Assembly: GCF_017908035.1 (NCBI RefSeq) | Contig: NZ_JAEQMU010000001.1 | Location: 1-64,000 of the forward strand | Source: Sphingobacterium tabacisoli | Lineage (GTDB): Bacteria; Bacteroidota; Bacteroidia; Sphingobacteriales; Sphingobacteriaceae | Direction: 5' to 3' | DNA: 64,000 bases | Shown here: positions 1 to 9,507 of the stretch, one piece after another | Position numbering within the stretch: the stretch's first letter is position 1 | How the letters are laid out: the number at the start of each line of letters is the position of its first letter | Notes under the pieces: model-generated | The model's input: the letters and a program-made list of their open reading frames with translations, nothing else | Told to the model about the DNA's origin: nothing | Database searches by the model: none | Made by a program: the position numbers and the translations under genes

Positions 1-137
1 TAAGGTAGATACAAATTAGGGCAGCCAACGAGGGCTACCCTAAACAGGCTGGTACAAGACCGCCTAAAACCTAAAATTACAAAAAAATATAAAATTGACT
101 TGTATATTAACACAGAATCTAAAAAGTAACCAATAGT

Positions 138-209
138 CGTCATAGCGAGTCTGAGGAACGACGGTGTGGCAATCTAATTGTCTTAAAATACAGATTGCTT
201 CGTCATTCT
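138..209. repeat. Intergenic palindromic repeat (Bacteroidota REP-like)
   Basis: The sequence reads CGTCATAGCGAG ... GGAACGACG ... GGCAATCT and later AGATTGCTTCGTCATTC, so the two ends are roughly inverted copies of each other. This layout resembles the dispersed GTCATTGCGAG/GCAATCT intergenic repeats that I recall from many Bacteroidota genomes. It lies downstream of the susD gene and beside a perfect inverted repeat. No coding potential is evident. Confidence 0.5.
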
Positions 210-210
210 T

Positions 211-255
211 TACCGATTGTCTCCGACGTAAAGAGCTCGTCGGAGACAATCGGTA
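211..255. repeat. Perfect 18-bp inverted repeat, possible terminator of locus 1
   Basis: The arm TACCGATTGTCTCCGACG (211-228) is perfectly repeated in inverse orientation at 238-255, with a 9-nt loop. It sits about 90 nt beyond the stop codon of the minus-strand susD at 344, where a transcription terminator for the operon would be expected. Neither strand has a clear T-tract after the stem, so it may instead be part of the neighbouring repeat element. Positions 1-137 and 256-343 show nothing else I can call. Confidence 0.6.
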
Positions 256-343
256 CAAGCTCTCGAAAAGACGAGAATTTTGACCTTTTTGGACAGTCCC
301 TATTCGAAAACTAATGATGATAATATCAGCTTCCGGGCTTTAG

Positions 344-1750
344 TTAGGGGTTATTGGGCATCCCAGGATTTGCATCAATAACTCCCCGAGGCAGACGTAG
401 GGTCAATCTTAAAGGATCTAAGGTATGTGATTCCATAATAGCGCCATTTTGACCATCGTACGTGATATGTGTATAGGTCGTATTCTTGAATAGCGGATCA
501 TTCGATAATCTTCGCATATCAAGCCAGCGATGTCCATATAGAGCAAATTCCCGTACACGCTCTTCAATTACAAATCTTATCAAGTCATCTTTAGATACAG
601 CATTCACAACAGCATCAGCCTCGGGCATGCGCATTTTTCTAAAATTCACGAGTGTGGTACGCGCTTCATCTGTCAGGTCTAGGCGTGCTTCACATTCTGC
701 TTGCATGAGTGTTACGTCAGGCATCGTGACACCGTGGGCTACTTGTGCGCCTGTGGGACCTTTTCTGCGTTTCATTCCTGTTACCGGAAATGTTCCCGTT
801 CCTTGATACGGAACATTTGTAAAAGATTTTAAGCGCATATCATTTGGTTTGTACAATTCGTTTACCCAAGGTGCTAATAAGATTTCATTTCCGTTCAGTA
901 TCCATTGCGATATACTTATCCGAACCATCACGTCCTGTATATTATTAAATCCTGATCCTACTGACCAATTAGGGTTCGTATAGGTCTGGTTAAAATCATA
1001 TAGCCCCACTTCGAAACTTGTCGGCAAGTGTTCTTTTGCTGTTTTTATCCACTCCAGCGCACTTTTATAATCCGCCATAAACCAATAGATTTTGGCCAGA
1101 GTGAGTTCTGCAGCTGCACGGCACATACGAAGTCTATGCGGTACATTTATAGGCATATCCGGTATAGAAGATTTAAGGTCTGCTATAATCGATTCGTATA
1201 CCTCTTTGACTGTAGCCCTTGTAAAATTGTTTTGTGTCACATCAGCTATAGTGATAAGCGGTATCCCGAGGTCGGTCGCAGCTGTTTCTGGATTGTAAGG
1301 CTTGCCGTAATAATTGACCAGCATCATGTTAAAATAAGCTCGAGAAGCGATTGCTTCAGCTTGGATACTTCGTTTATAGGCCATCGATCCTTCTTCAGAA
1401 CTCATCACCTCATTGATTATTTTATTATAGAGGTAGATGTTCTTTATCGGATCCTGCAGTTCAGAGGCACTTTGTTCCTGCTCGTAGACATCCGCTTCCC
1501 ACCGAAACAAGCGCTGGAATCGTAAATTGGTCGCATTAAAATAGGTAGATAGCGTCGACACATCATCGCCTAACACCAATAGCGGGATGTCAAATCCGAT
1601 GGATTGAGAAGTATAGAGCATATTTTCATACTCAAAGGTTTTACTGGCTATTAAGCTCCCTTTTGGAGCAACTTCTAAGAAGTCTTTTCCACAGGAGGTC
1701 AAGAGCGTTGTTAATAACAACATTAAGCCAAATTTATTTAAGAGAGTCAT
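344..1750 (-). CDS. SusD/RagB-family nutrient-binding outer-membrane lipoprotein (locus 1)
   Basis: This is a surface lipoprotein that would form the lid of the adjacent SusC transporter and bind its substrate. The 468-residue protein starts with a lipoprotein signal and a lipobox L-T-S-C with Cys20, followed by the usual DFLEVAPKG stretch. A SusD-typical C-terminal motif is present (EERVREFALYGHRWLDMRR), and it ends in the family-like LPRGVIDANPGMPNNP. The gene follows susC with a 10-nt gap, so the two are co-transcribed. It is the last gene of a sigma-FecR-SusC-SusD operon. The family is clear; the substrate is unknown, because no hydrolase or catabolic gene is attached to this locus. Confidence 0.93.
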   Translation of the reverse strand: MTLLNKFGLMLLLTTLLTSCGKDFLEVAPKGSLIASKTFEYENMLYTSQSIGFDIPLLVLGDDVSTLSTYFNATNLRFQRLFRWEADVYEQEQSASELQDPIKNIYLYNKIINEVMSSEEGSMAYKRSIQAEAIASRAYFNMMLVNYYGKPYNPETAATDLGIPLITIADVTQNNFTRATVKEVYESIIADLKSSIPDMPINVPHRLRMCRAAAELTLAKIYWFMADYKSALEWIKTAKEHLPTSFEVGLYDFNQTYTNPNWSVGSGFNNIQDVMVRISISQWILNGNEILLAPWVNELYKPNDMRLKSFTNVPYQGTGTFPVTGMKRRKGPTGAQVAHGVTMPDVTLMQAECEARLDLTDEARTTLVNFRKMRMPEADAVVNAVSKDDLIRFVIEERVREFALYGHRWLDMRRLSNDPLFKNTTYTHITYDGQNGAIMESHTLDPLRLTLRLPRGVIDANPGMPNNP

Positions 1751-1760
1751 AGTTCAACGG

Positions 1761-4700
1761 TTAAAATGAAAGGTTAGCCCCAAAAGAAATTGTATTTTGT
1801 CCGGTACGAAGCGTCCGCGTACCCCCAAAAGTTCCTAAGCCTTGAAATTCAGGATCTATACCGTGTTTATTTGCTTTCCAGAGCATGATGTTGCCCACTT
1901 GACCAAATAGACGAAGATCACTGATATGTAGCGGCGCTAGCAGCTCCTGAGGGAGGTTATAACTGAGTGTTAGATCTCGGATCTTCACAAAGGATGCATC
2001 CAGAACATTTGTATGACCTAGCATATAATAAAAGGTACTACGACGTGAACTGTTGAGACTTGTATTACCTACGAAAGAGGGTACAACAGTCGTTAACTCG
2101 TCACCTGCCGCCTTCCAGCGATCAGCAAAATCACTATGAAAATTATTTTGATATGCATTGACTGTCGTATATCTGTTATTCACATCTCTACGCATCACAT
2201 GACCGGCATTAAATACCATATTGATTTGTAATCTCCAGCCATCGTATCGAAAACTATTATTAAAACCACCAGACCATTTGGGTTGGGTTGTACCCGAGTA
2301 CAGGATGTCTTCCGGTTTAGACACATTTGGCTTTTTGGTTGTGCTACCATCACTCAATTGGATCAAAGGATCTCCCAGGTCATCAAGACCAACGTAATTG
2401 TAGGCAAAAATAGCGTAGGCGGAGTAGCCTTGCACGTTTCGTTCACTGACTTTTCGAGCTCCGGTTGTTATACTATTGGCATTATAGGACTGGGTTACGC
2501 GATTCGTATTATAAGCACCATTGAGGGTTGTCCTCCAGTTAAATTTGCCGCGCTGTATGTTGTTGGTCGTTAACGAAAGCTCTAAACCGCGGTTTTTAAT
2601 TTCTCCAGCATTGCCCAGGATGGTAGGGGATACCGCCGCTGCAAAAGGATTAAGCAACATCAAGTCAAGTAATCCATCCGTCTTTTTCCAATAAGCATCT
2701 AGGGATCCTGTGATTCGATTGTTAAGCAATCCAAAATCGATTCCAAAATTCGTGTTCTTGGTGAGTTCCCAGGTCAACCTTCTGTTTGCTGGACTATTGA
2801 TGGTGTATATATTTCCATTAGGTACTGTATATCCAGAGGGAACACGCGCTAGTAAAATATCCTTTGAAGCAGCTGTACCTGGCGATGGCGAGTTTCCCGT
2901 GATACCATAGGTCGCTCGTAAGCGTAATTCATTCATCCAATCAATTTCATGGGCAAAACTTTCTTTTTTAATATTCCATACGCCCCCTATACTATACACA
3001 GGCTTATTTTGAGCCGATTTATCTTTTCCAAACAGATTCGATTGATCAATCCGCCAGCTCGCATTAACGCCATATTTCTCAAATAGCATATACGTTAGCG
3101 TAGAATAGAAGGATATTAGCCGAGCATCTAGATTTTGTACGGAATAAATATCAGGTGAGTAGAAAGCTAATCCGCCTGTTGTCGGATATATTATTCCTTG
3201 GAGTGTACTAGATGAAAGTGTTTTATAGTCCACCATCTGTACCGTATTTAGATTATCGTCAAAGCCCCGGATCAGTTCAAAGACATTATCCGTACTTTGT
3301 GACTGTATCTCATTTCCTGCCAGTACTGTGATTTGATGTTGTCTACCCGACCAGTTCTTGTTAAATACGAACTGATTTCTCAGCGTATAATCTTCTCTAC
3401 TGGTATTAGAGGTACGCAACCGCCCGCCGTTACGAGGCATATGATAAGTTACAGCATTCGTAGAAGGATTGAATACAGCGTAGCTTAAGATTTCCTTTCT
3501 TACATCAAAAGCCTTTTGATCCTCAAATTGCCGAGATTCATTTTTGCCTTTGGTATAGCTATACGTACCTTCAAAACTTAATCCTTTGTACAGGTCTACT
3601 TTTAGTCCTGTGTTTATCCTTACCGCTAGACCATTGGTGCGTGTGTAGCCAAATTCTGGTTCATCTAGCGGAACATAGCTTAGATCGGTTTTTCCTCTGG
3701 ATTCTGCTGTATTACGGAGTTGATCCGTGAGCTGACGCCAAGAGATATCTATGTTATTTCCATTGACATCCTGAAACAATTGGTATGGCGTAAACCGAGA
3801 ATCAAAATTTGTCCAAGGATTACTTCTCCCCATATTATTAGTCACATCCGTTACGAGGTAAAGATTGACTTTAGAACCAAATTTGAAATCCTGTCTGAGG
3901 TTAAGTTTAAATATATCACTGGCGTTATCCGGCCTATTGCCGATACCTCTATTTCCGGTATAATTCAAAGAGCCATAAAAAGCATATTTATCGGTAGCAC
4001 CACTGGCTGCTATCGAATGGTTGTTGACAATATTATTTCGAAAGAACAAATCAGAAATCTGTGCACTGTTGGAGAGTTGCGATAGACTATCCAATCGTTG
4101 GTTGACCTGTTGTTGAGTCGCAAGTCCCCGGCTCAGATCATAAAGTGCCAGTTCATGCGGAGCCACTATGGGGGTTGTGCCAGCGTTTATATTTGTCCAA
4201 GGCACGATCGTTGCGTCAAAGCTTTCCCGGGCAGCCTGTATATAGGATCTGCTATCAAGGGTAGGTAGGTAACTTAAGTCTGGCCTAGTCTGTATCCGCA
4301 AAAAGTTGCTATATTCTAATTTTAACTTTCCACTACCTTTCTGACCTTGTTTGGTTGATATCACAATTACCCCGTTCGCTGCGCGGGTACCCCATATGGA
4401 TGCTGCGGTAGCATCTTTCAGCACGTTTACTTCCAGTACGTCATTCGGGTTTATCAAGCTGATATCTTCATACGGGACACCATCCACGACAAAAAGCGGA
4501 GATCTGCTCGTTGTAGATACTCCAAATCCACCGATGTTGATGGTACTGCCTACAGTCGAAAGACCCCTAACTTGAAATTGATCCCCGCCCGGCGCGTTAT
4601 TGACCGTGAGCCCGGGGATTAGACCATCGAGCCGCTGAATCACATTCATCGTCCCGACCCGGTCGTTATAGATATCCATGTCAGGTTTTGAAATGGATCC

Positions 4701-5411
4701 AGCAATTCGTTCTCTCGCAATACTTTGATACCCCGTATTGACAGACACGTATACCTCATCCACGTTATTTAGGTCGGGAAAAAGACGTACAGTTACGGCC
4801 GCATTCGACATTATTTGCTTGTTGATAGGTATCTGTTGGGAGCGATAGCCGATATATGAAATGAGTAAAACATCTTCCTCACCCACGTTTATACGAAAGC
4901 TCCCATTTTGGTCAGATTTTGTAGATTTGTTTGCATTTCGGACCATGATGCTAGCTCCCGGCAGAGGCTTGCCAAGAGAGTCTACAATACTACCAGTTAT
5001 TTTTAAGGAATCCCGTGTCGATATCTTTTTGATTTCCTCGCTCTTTTGCGGTGCATTTTTTTCCGAAAGAAAGATGGTTTTGTTTCCGATACGATACGTA
5101 AATGGTTGATCTTTTACGACTAAGGATAAAAACTGATCAAGTTGCATGTTTTTGGCATCGATGCTTACCGGTTTAGCCTTTTCTAATAAATCTAAATTGC
5201 CGAAAACAGAATAATCGGTTTGCTTTTTGATAGCAGCAAATACATCTTTCATCGCTAGTTTTTTCGTTGAAAGCGTAATTTTTTGCCCCATAACCGGAAA
5301 TAAGGAGATCACTAAAAGTAATGTTCCCATCCACTTTAAAGCGTCTGATGTCCAGCCATTGAACTTTTTGCATCGAGATTTTTGCTCGTGTGCATTAATT
5401 ATTTTTTGCAT
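1761..5411 (-). CDS. SusC/RagA-family TonB-dependent transporter with STN signalling domain (locus 1)
   Basis: This is an outer-membrane beta-barrel that would import a ligand bound by the adjacent SusD. The 1216-residue protein has a signal segment (about 27-42), then an STN domain (about 44-117), a carboxypeptidase-regulatory-like beta-sandwich (about 137-212), a TonB plug (about 225-355, with the SPLFVVDGVPYEDI and LKDATAASIWGTRAANGVI motifs) and the barrel. An STN domain is the part that, in FecA-type systems, contacts a FecR anti-sigma factor; a FecR gene and an ECF sigma gene lie just upstream. Substrate import is therefore probably coupled to induction of this operon. Substrate unknown. 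Confidence 0.94.
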   Translation of the reverse strand: MQKIINAHEQKSRCKKFNGWTSDALKWMGTLLLVISLFPVMGQKITLSTKKLAMKDVFAAIKKQTDYSVFGNLDLLEKAKPVSIDAKNMQLDQFLSLVVKDQPFTYRIGNKTIFLSEKNAPQKSEEIKKISTRDSLKITGSIVDSLGKPLPGASIMVRNANKSTKSDQNGSFRINVGEEDVLLISYIGYRSQQIPINKQIMSNAAVTVRLFPDLNNVDEVYVSVNTGYQSIARERIAGSISKPDMDIYNDRVGTMNVIQRLDGLIPGLTVNNAPGGDQFQVRGLSTVGSTINIGGFGVSTTSRSPLFVVDGVPYEDISLINPNDVLEVNVLKDATAASIWGTRAANGVIVISTKQGQKGSGKLKLEYSNFLRIQTRPDLSYLPTLDSRSYIQAARESFDATIVPWTNINAGTTPIVAPHELALYDLSRGLATQQQVNQRLDSLSQLSNSAQISDLFFRNNIVNNHSIAASGATDKYAFYGSLNYTGNRGIGNRPDNASDIFKLNLRQDFKFGSKVNLYLVTDVTNNMGRSNPWTNFDSRFTPYQLFQDVNGNNIDISWRQLTDQLRNTAESRGKTDLSYVPLDEPEFGYTRTNGLAVRINTGLKVDLYKGLSFEGTYSYTKGKNESRQFEDQKAFDVRKEILSYAVFNPSTNAVTYHMPRNGGRLRTSNTSREDYTLRNQFVFNKNWSGRQHQITVLAGNEIQSQSTDNVFELIRGFDDNLNTVQMVDYKTLSSSTLQGIIYPTTGGLAFYSPDIYSVQNLDARLISFYSTLTYMLFEKYGVNASWRIDQSNLFGKDKSAQNKPVYSIGGVWNIKKESFAHEIDWMNELRLRATYGITGNSPSPGTAASKDILLARVPSGYTVPNGNIYTINSPANRRLTWELTKNTNFGIDFGLLNNRITGSLDAYWKKTDGLLDLMLLNPFAAAVSPTILGNAGEIKNRGLELSLTTNNIQRGKFNWRTTLNGAYNTNRVTQSYNANSITTGARKVSERNVQGYSAYAIFAYNYVGLDDLGDPLIQLSDGSTTKKPNVSKPEDILYSGTTQPKWSGGFNNSFRYDGWRLQINMVFNAGHVMRRDVNNRYTTVNAYQNNFHSDFADRWKAAGDELTTVVPSFVGNTSLNSSRRSTFYYMLGHTNVLDASFVKIRDLTLSYNLPQELLAPLHISDLRLFGQVGNIMLWKANKHGIDPEFQGLGTFGGTRTLRTGQNTISFGANLSF

Positions 5412-5467
5412 ATTTTTGTACTAATTAGGTTAATTAAAATGTTGCACATTTTTGTCGACCAATTTTC

Positions 5468-5500
5468 ACCGGGAATGTTGCTGCATTTCCGGTTTTTTTG
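5468..5500. other. Hairpin with A/T tract between fecR and susC (locus 1)
   Basis: The arms ACCGGGAATG (5468-5477) and CATTTCCGGT (5484-5493) pair with one G-T wobble around a 6-nt loop, followed on the plus strand by seven T. In the transcript of the minus-strand operon this reads as A7 then a hairpin, 57 nt upstream of the susC start. A hairpin with the same tract and orientation occupies the same place in locus 2 (18130-18162). It could be an mRNA 5'-end stabiliser or attenuator for susC, or a terminator for antisense transcription. Confidence 0.55.
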
Positions 5501-5549
5501 TATATCGTCGACTCGTAATTGTTAGTCGAATTTGTTCTTTTATATGGTG

Positions 5550-6728
5550 TTAATTACTTAATATCGTTAACCTCCTTTCTTTTAATTTGAAGCGAATACC
5601 CGATTCCTTTAAGGCATTCAATATATCAGAGAGACTTTCTTCGCGGCTTATTTCACCAAAGAATCGCGTCTGTGGTATGTTGCCTGCATAGTTCACCTCG
5701 ATATCATACCAGCGTTCGAGCTGTTTCATGATTTCTTCTATGCCAGATCCGTCAAAGTTAAATACCCCTTTTTTCCAAGCCAGTACCTGATCGATATTTT
5801 CTCCATGTAAGATGGCTATTTCTCCACTGGATTTGTTTGGGTCAATGCGAGCCTGCATACCGGGTTTTAGTACGGCTAGTTTATTGTTATGTTGCACGCG
5901 CACACTACCTTCTATGAGTGTCGTATTGATTGTTTTTTCATTGGCATAGTTGTTTATATTAAAATGCGTGCCCAGTACTTCCACTTTAGTATTATCGGTA
6001 GTTTTTACAATAAAGGGCTTTTGTTTGTTCGGGCTCACTTCAAAATAGGCTTCGCCTTTTAATTGTACCATACGGCTGTTACTATCAAATACCGTAGGAT
6101 ATCGCAGGCTGGAAGAAGCATTTAACCATACTTTGGTCCCATCCGATAATACGATTTGATAAGTGCCGCCACGAGAAGTCTGTAATAACAATAGTTGAGC
6201 GGGTTCCACCGTTTCACCGCTCACCGACGATCCATCGGTATACACGATTCCATCTTTATTGACTACAATTCCACTTTTAGATTCGTTAAGATCTATGCGG
6301 CTGCCATCAGCCAGTAAGATGTAGGCTTCACCCTGTGCTGGTTTTATATCGCTTACATGACTTTGTTCAGTCCTGTTTTGCTTAGTATATATCCATGTGC
6401 CTATTCCACCACCTATCACAAGAAGAATTGCCGCTACATAGGGTAGCCAGTAACCAATCGTTTTGATAGGTCTATTTTCTTCTGCGGCAGTTAGTATCGG
6501 CGACTCGTTTTGTATATGCTTTAACGTACGAGCGATATCAACAGGTATACTGTGAAAACTTTCAAGATCTTCTCGCAGTTGGTTAGCATCATCGATTTTT
6601 CGCAGTATATTTTTATTAGCCTCCGAACTATTTGTCCATTTTTCTAACTTTAGTCTACCCTGTTCATCCAGCTCATTGTTTAAATATTGCTGCAAAATCG
6701 TAATAATTTCATTTCTATCTAGCTCCAT
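5550..6728 (-). CDS. FecR-family anti-sigma factor (locus 1)
   Basis: This inner-membrane protein would hold the ECF sigma factor inactive until the STN domain of the neighbouring SusC signals ligand binding. The 392-residue protein has a cytoplasmic N-terminal region that should bind the sigma factor, one transmembrane helix at about 91-113, a periplasmic FecR domain (about 185-285, with GEAYFEV and TTLIEGSVRV motifs) and a C-terminal DUF4974-like region (about 320-390, with RWYDIEVNY). It lies between the sigma gene (92 nt) and susC (138 nt). Gene order and length are typical for Bacteroidota. Confidence 0.93.
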   Translation of the reverse strand: MELDRNEIITILQQYLNNELDEQGRLKLEKWTNSSEANKNILRKIDDANQLREDLESFHSIPVDIARTLKHIQNESPILTAAEENRPIKTIGYWLPYVAAILLVIGGGIGTWIYTKQNRTEQSHVSDIKPAQGEAYILLADGSRIDLNESKSGIVVNKDGIVYTDGSSVSGETVEPAQLLLLQTSRGGTYQIVLSDGTKVWLNASSSLRYPTVFDSNSRMVQLKGEAYFEVSPNKQKPFIVKTTDNTKVEVLGTHFNINNYANEKTINTTLIEGSVRVQHNNKLAVLKPGMQARIDPNKSSGEIAILHGENIDQVLAWKKGVFNFDGSGIEEIMKQLERWYDIEVNYAGNIPQTRFFGEISREESLSDILNALKESGIRFKLKERRLTILSN

Positions 6729-6820
6729 CTTGATTCGTATTGATAGTCAATTGGTGTCGTCTTAATAGTAAAACGAGAAGTGTTTGGTAAATCTTTGGAA
6801 AAAAAAATAAAAAAAGTAAT

Positions 6821-7411
6821 CTAATGGAAACTAGCGAAAAGTAGAAGGTAGAAAAAAGGATTGGTCTTCTTGAATAGCGCCCTTATTGCTTTCGTCGCCT
6901 CGTGCTTATGGATAAAAACCGCGTTTGCCGATATGGATAGCCGTTCCATGATTTCATCGGTCGTTAGTCCATCAAAATAACTGAGCAAGAATACTTGTTT
7001 TTGTTTTTCGGGTAATTTACAGACCTCCTCATAGATAGCGTTGAGGAGCTCTGTATAAATAAGATGTGATTCAATGGTCTCGGGTGCCAAAATAAGAAGC
7101 TCGTCATTTATACTTATATCTGAAGGACGGTTTTTGGGTGATTTTAAGTAGTCCAGACACGCATTTCGTATGACCACATACAGATAAGACTTCAGTTCAG
7201 AAGCGCTGCTTAGTTTCTCTCGTTGATTCCATGTTTTTAGAAAGCTGTCATCAATGATTTCTTCGGCTACCTCTAGGTTATTCAATATGTTCTTAGCAAA
7301 AAAAAGCATCTCACGTTGATGCTTATTGATAAAGTATTCCAGTGCCACGACATCTCCGCTTTGAAAGCGTAGAAGCATATCATTATCTTTAGGATTAGCA
7401 CTTATGCTCAT
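6821..7411 (-). CDS. ECF (sigma-70 family) RNA polymerase sigma factor (locus 1)
   Basis: This factor would direct RNA polymerase to the promoters of this uptake operon. I place the start at the ATG at 7411 (MSISANPKDND), giving 196 residues. The open frame extends to 7585, but the extra 58 residues are not sigma-like. Region 2 is seen at about residues 25-90 (AEEIIDDSFLKTWNQRE), and region 4 with a helix-turn-helix at about 135-180 (LPEKQKQVFLLSYFDGLTTDEI). It is followed by fecR and the susCD pair, the standard FecIR-like arrangement. The short hydrophobic tail FFYLLLFASFH is seen in many Bacteroidota ECF factors. Confidence 0.92.
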   Translation of the reverse strand: MSISANPKDNDMLLRFQSGDVVALEYFINKHQREMLFFAKNILNNLEVAEEIIDDSFLKTWNQREKLSSASELKSYLYVVIRNACLDYLKSPKNRPSDISINDELLILAPETIESHLIYTELLNAIYEEVCKLPEKQKQVFLLSYFDGLTTDEIMERLSISANAVFIHKHEATKAIRALFKKTNPFFYLLLFASFH

Positions 7412-7601
7412 GGATACTTTTGAGAAATTGTTGCTAAATAATGAAATCTTTAGCAAAATAGCAAGCAGATTGAAGATGAGATGACTGCATTCCTGCTGAC
7501 TATTATATTGGTTTTGCCTTATTCTGATAGATTCTATTCCCCCTCTAAAAAGAATTCTTGGACATTTCAAATGTTGAAGAGCCAACAGGAATCTCTTAAA
7601 T

Positions 7602-7996
7602 TTAAGAATAATATTTCATTAAGTAAGACGATTCTTCCTCAGCGACTATTTTAAAGCCCATATTTAAGTACAAATCTTGTGCTGTATTGGATTTTAAGAC
7701 ACTTAGTGATACTGTTTTATTTGATAAAGTTGCTTCTTGGATTATATTTTTTAATATAAACCTACCAATGCCTTTGTTATCTCTATCTCACACATCCTGC
7801 GCTCAATTTTTAGGAGACCAATAGCCATCTTATTCAGTTCGATAATGTAGGCATGATCAAAATGGTAATTTATTTAGGGAGACATTTCGATACAGAAGTG
7901 CCTTTTAGAAGTTTCGTCTTGGTCAATTAAAAAATGGCTAGGGTAACGTTTCTACCATTCCGAATAATTTGCGGACAATTGCTTGAATAATAGCAT
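7602..7996 (-). pseudogene. Decayed GNAT-family N-acetyltransferase
   Basis: Read on the minus strand, this stretch encodes a recognisable GNAT acetyltransferase interrupted by stops and a frameshift. From an ATG at 7996 it runs MLLFKQLSANYSEW, a TAG, KRYPSHFLIDQDETSKRH, a TAA, then HAYIIELNKMAIGLLKIERR. A frameshift just after CEIEI is needed to reach the acetyl-CoA loop NKGIGRF, followed by the family-typical end SNTAQDLYLNMGFKIV and a natural stop at 7602. Two in-frame stops plus one frameshift make this a clear pseudogene. It is an orphan with no functional link to the sigma gene downstream of it. Confidence 0.8.
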
Positions 7997-8129
7997 TTTT
8001 ACCCGTGTTTTATAGCGCTATCACAGATATCAAGATATTTTTTTTGAATGTTTCGTTACTGCTTTTCTTTTTATCAGCTGGTTAAGATATTTGTTATGTA
8101 GCTATTTCATAACCCTTAGATAAATTGCA

Positions 8130-9008
8130 ATGCGTTTCAAAGCACAGACTTCCGAATATCATGATCACTTTTCAGTTCCTTACTTGCACGATATTACTTT
8201 TAATACACCGATTTTTGTCATCAACTACAATTATAATGGACGTGAAGGAGTACTGTATGTCAAGCAGGAAAATGCAGGCATTACCGGTCAGGTCAACGAT
8301 CGAATAGTGCTTTATATGCTAAAACACGCCCAATCTTTAATATTACCGACCCGCCTGCCACAATATTTCCAAGGCGATGAGTTTATGAAGTGTTCCTTAG
8401 ATGCACTTTTAGATCGGCTTTCTAGGGATAATGAAATTAACGCATTAGATAGCTTCCTCTTGAAAGACCATCTGCGTCAGCATTCCGAGTCAGAGTGGGA
8501 AGACATAATGGAAGAGGTGCATTGCAGCATGACCTTTCAGGAAGCATATCATCAACTTCTTTTTCACGGTATCCAGGTCGATGCCTTTGTCAGTAGTCGG
8601 CTCAATGACGGTTTGCTTGCCGCTGCTAAGAAATATTTCGACGCTAAGTCGCAAGATATTAAGCTAGGGTATACAACGAATGAACTAGTCTCCTCTTATG
8701 TAAATATCCCTGCCGACCTTTATCAGGAGATTGGCAATTGTGAGATCACCAAGATTATTTCTTGTTTCAGGACTCAGCTGGGCCTCAATATTGGTCCGGT
8801 GTCGGCCTCTAATATTTTGGGTTCGATTAAAATGCAAACCACACAGCTACAAGGTGCCGTATTCCTCACGACACTGGTAGATAGACAGGATGACGCCTGG
8901 ATTAGTCAGTTAGTGGGCGACAGGTGTGATACGTATCACATGCCGGATTTAGTATTTACAAGTTATAGTGTTATTCCTGCCACCAAGAGTGCGATTTCAG
9001 TTTTTTGA
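8130..9008 (+). CDS. Hypothetical protein (292 residues)
   Basis: I do not recognise the family. The protein has no signal peptide, no transmembrane helix and no obvious catalytic motif, so it is probably cytoplasmic. It is mixed alpha/beta with an acidic helical middle part (about 85-150). The N-terminal part contains beta-rich stretches such as TPIFVINYNYNGREGVLYV. The start ATG at 8130 follows an AT-rich leader, and a second in-phase start is not needed. The gene stands alone: the upstream neighbour is a minus-strand GNAT remnant, and the downstream gene is separated by 499 bp. The uninterrupted 292-codon frame without a competing frame argues for a real gene. Confidence 0.65.
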   Translation: MRFKAQTSEYHDHFSVPYLHDITFNTPIFVINYNYNGREGVLYVKQENAGITGQVNDRIVLYMLKHAQSLILPTRLPQYFQGDEFMKCSLDALLDRLSRDNEINALDSFLLKDHLRQHSESEWEDIMEEVHCSMTFQEAYHQLLFHGIQVDAFVSSRLNDGLLAAAKKYFDAKSQDIKLGYTTNELVSSYVNIPADLYQEIGNCEITKIISCFRTQLGLNIGPVSASNILGSIKMQTTQLQGAVFLTTLVDRQDDAWISQLVGDRCDTYHMPDLVFTSYSVIPATKSAISVF

Positions 9009-9507
9009 TAGGAGTTTAGCTTCAAGATACAGTATAAAGCGTATTTGGCAGATAGCCTTAGACGCTTTAAATTAAACAAAAATAACCCGAATTGAATAAA
9101 CTGTTCGAAACATAAAGGAAATAAAGTTGGCCAATTTGACTAAAAATGACCAACTAAAAAAATTACAGACTTTATATTCTGACACAAATGTAAGTAGCCT
9201 ATCCTAGATCGCAGTCAGAAAATTATACTTCCGAATATTTTGTTAAATCTATTTGTTTTCTGAAGAAATTCCGATCTGTCAAATCGTTTTTTATTTATTT
9301 TTCGAAAATTAGTTTGTTTCCCGTATTAGGGGGCTTTTAAGGGGGATTTATTTAGATTCTCTCTTTTCATGGTTTAGTTTTTTCTTTCGGTAAATTCTCT
9401 TCTATCCTTTAGATTGTTATTTGCCATTTTTGATTTTAGTTGCTAATTATTTTAGTTTTAACGATTTTATGTTTGTATATTTGTTTAATAACCAATGATT
9501 AAACGAT
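9009..9507. other. Non-coding gap
   Basis: This 499-bp AT-rich stretch has no credible open frame. It contains AAAGCGT...ACGCTTT (a 7-bp inverted repeat around 9037-9070), which may terminate the upstream gene, and the promoter of the nuclease gene near its right end. I see nothing else. Confidence 0.5.
9476..9483 (+). promoter_or_regulatory. Putative Bacteroidota -7 element (TATATTTG)
   Basis: TATATTTG matches the Bacteroidota TAnnTTTG -7 consensus exactly and lies 24 nt before the ATG at 9508. No convincing TTG -33 element is seen at the right spacing. Confidence 0.5.

Noticed and set aside
64..258. 64-codon minus-strand open frame downstream of susD
   Set aside because: It runs through the REP-like repeat and the perfect inverted repeat and has no protein-like composition.
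1028..1525. 165-codon plus-strand open frame inside susD
   Set aside because: It is antisense to a clear SusD gene and its translation matches no family.
7412..7585. Longer start for the locus 1 sigma factor
   Set aside because: The extra 58 residues do not resemble sigma factors; the ATG at 7411 gives the usual length.
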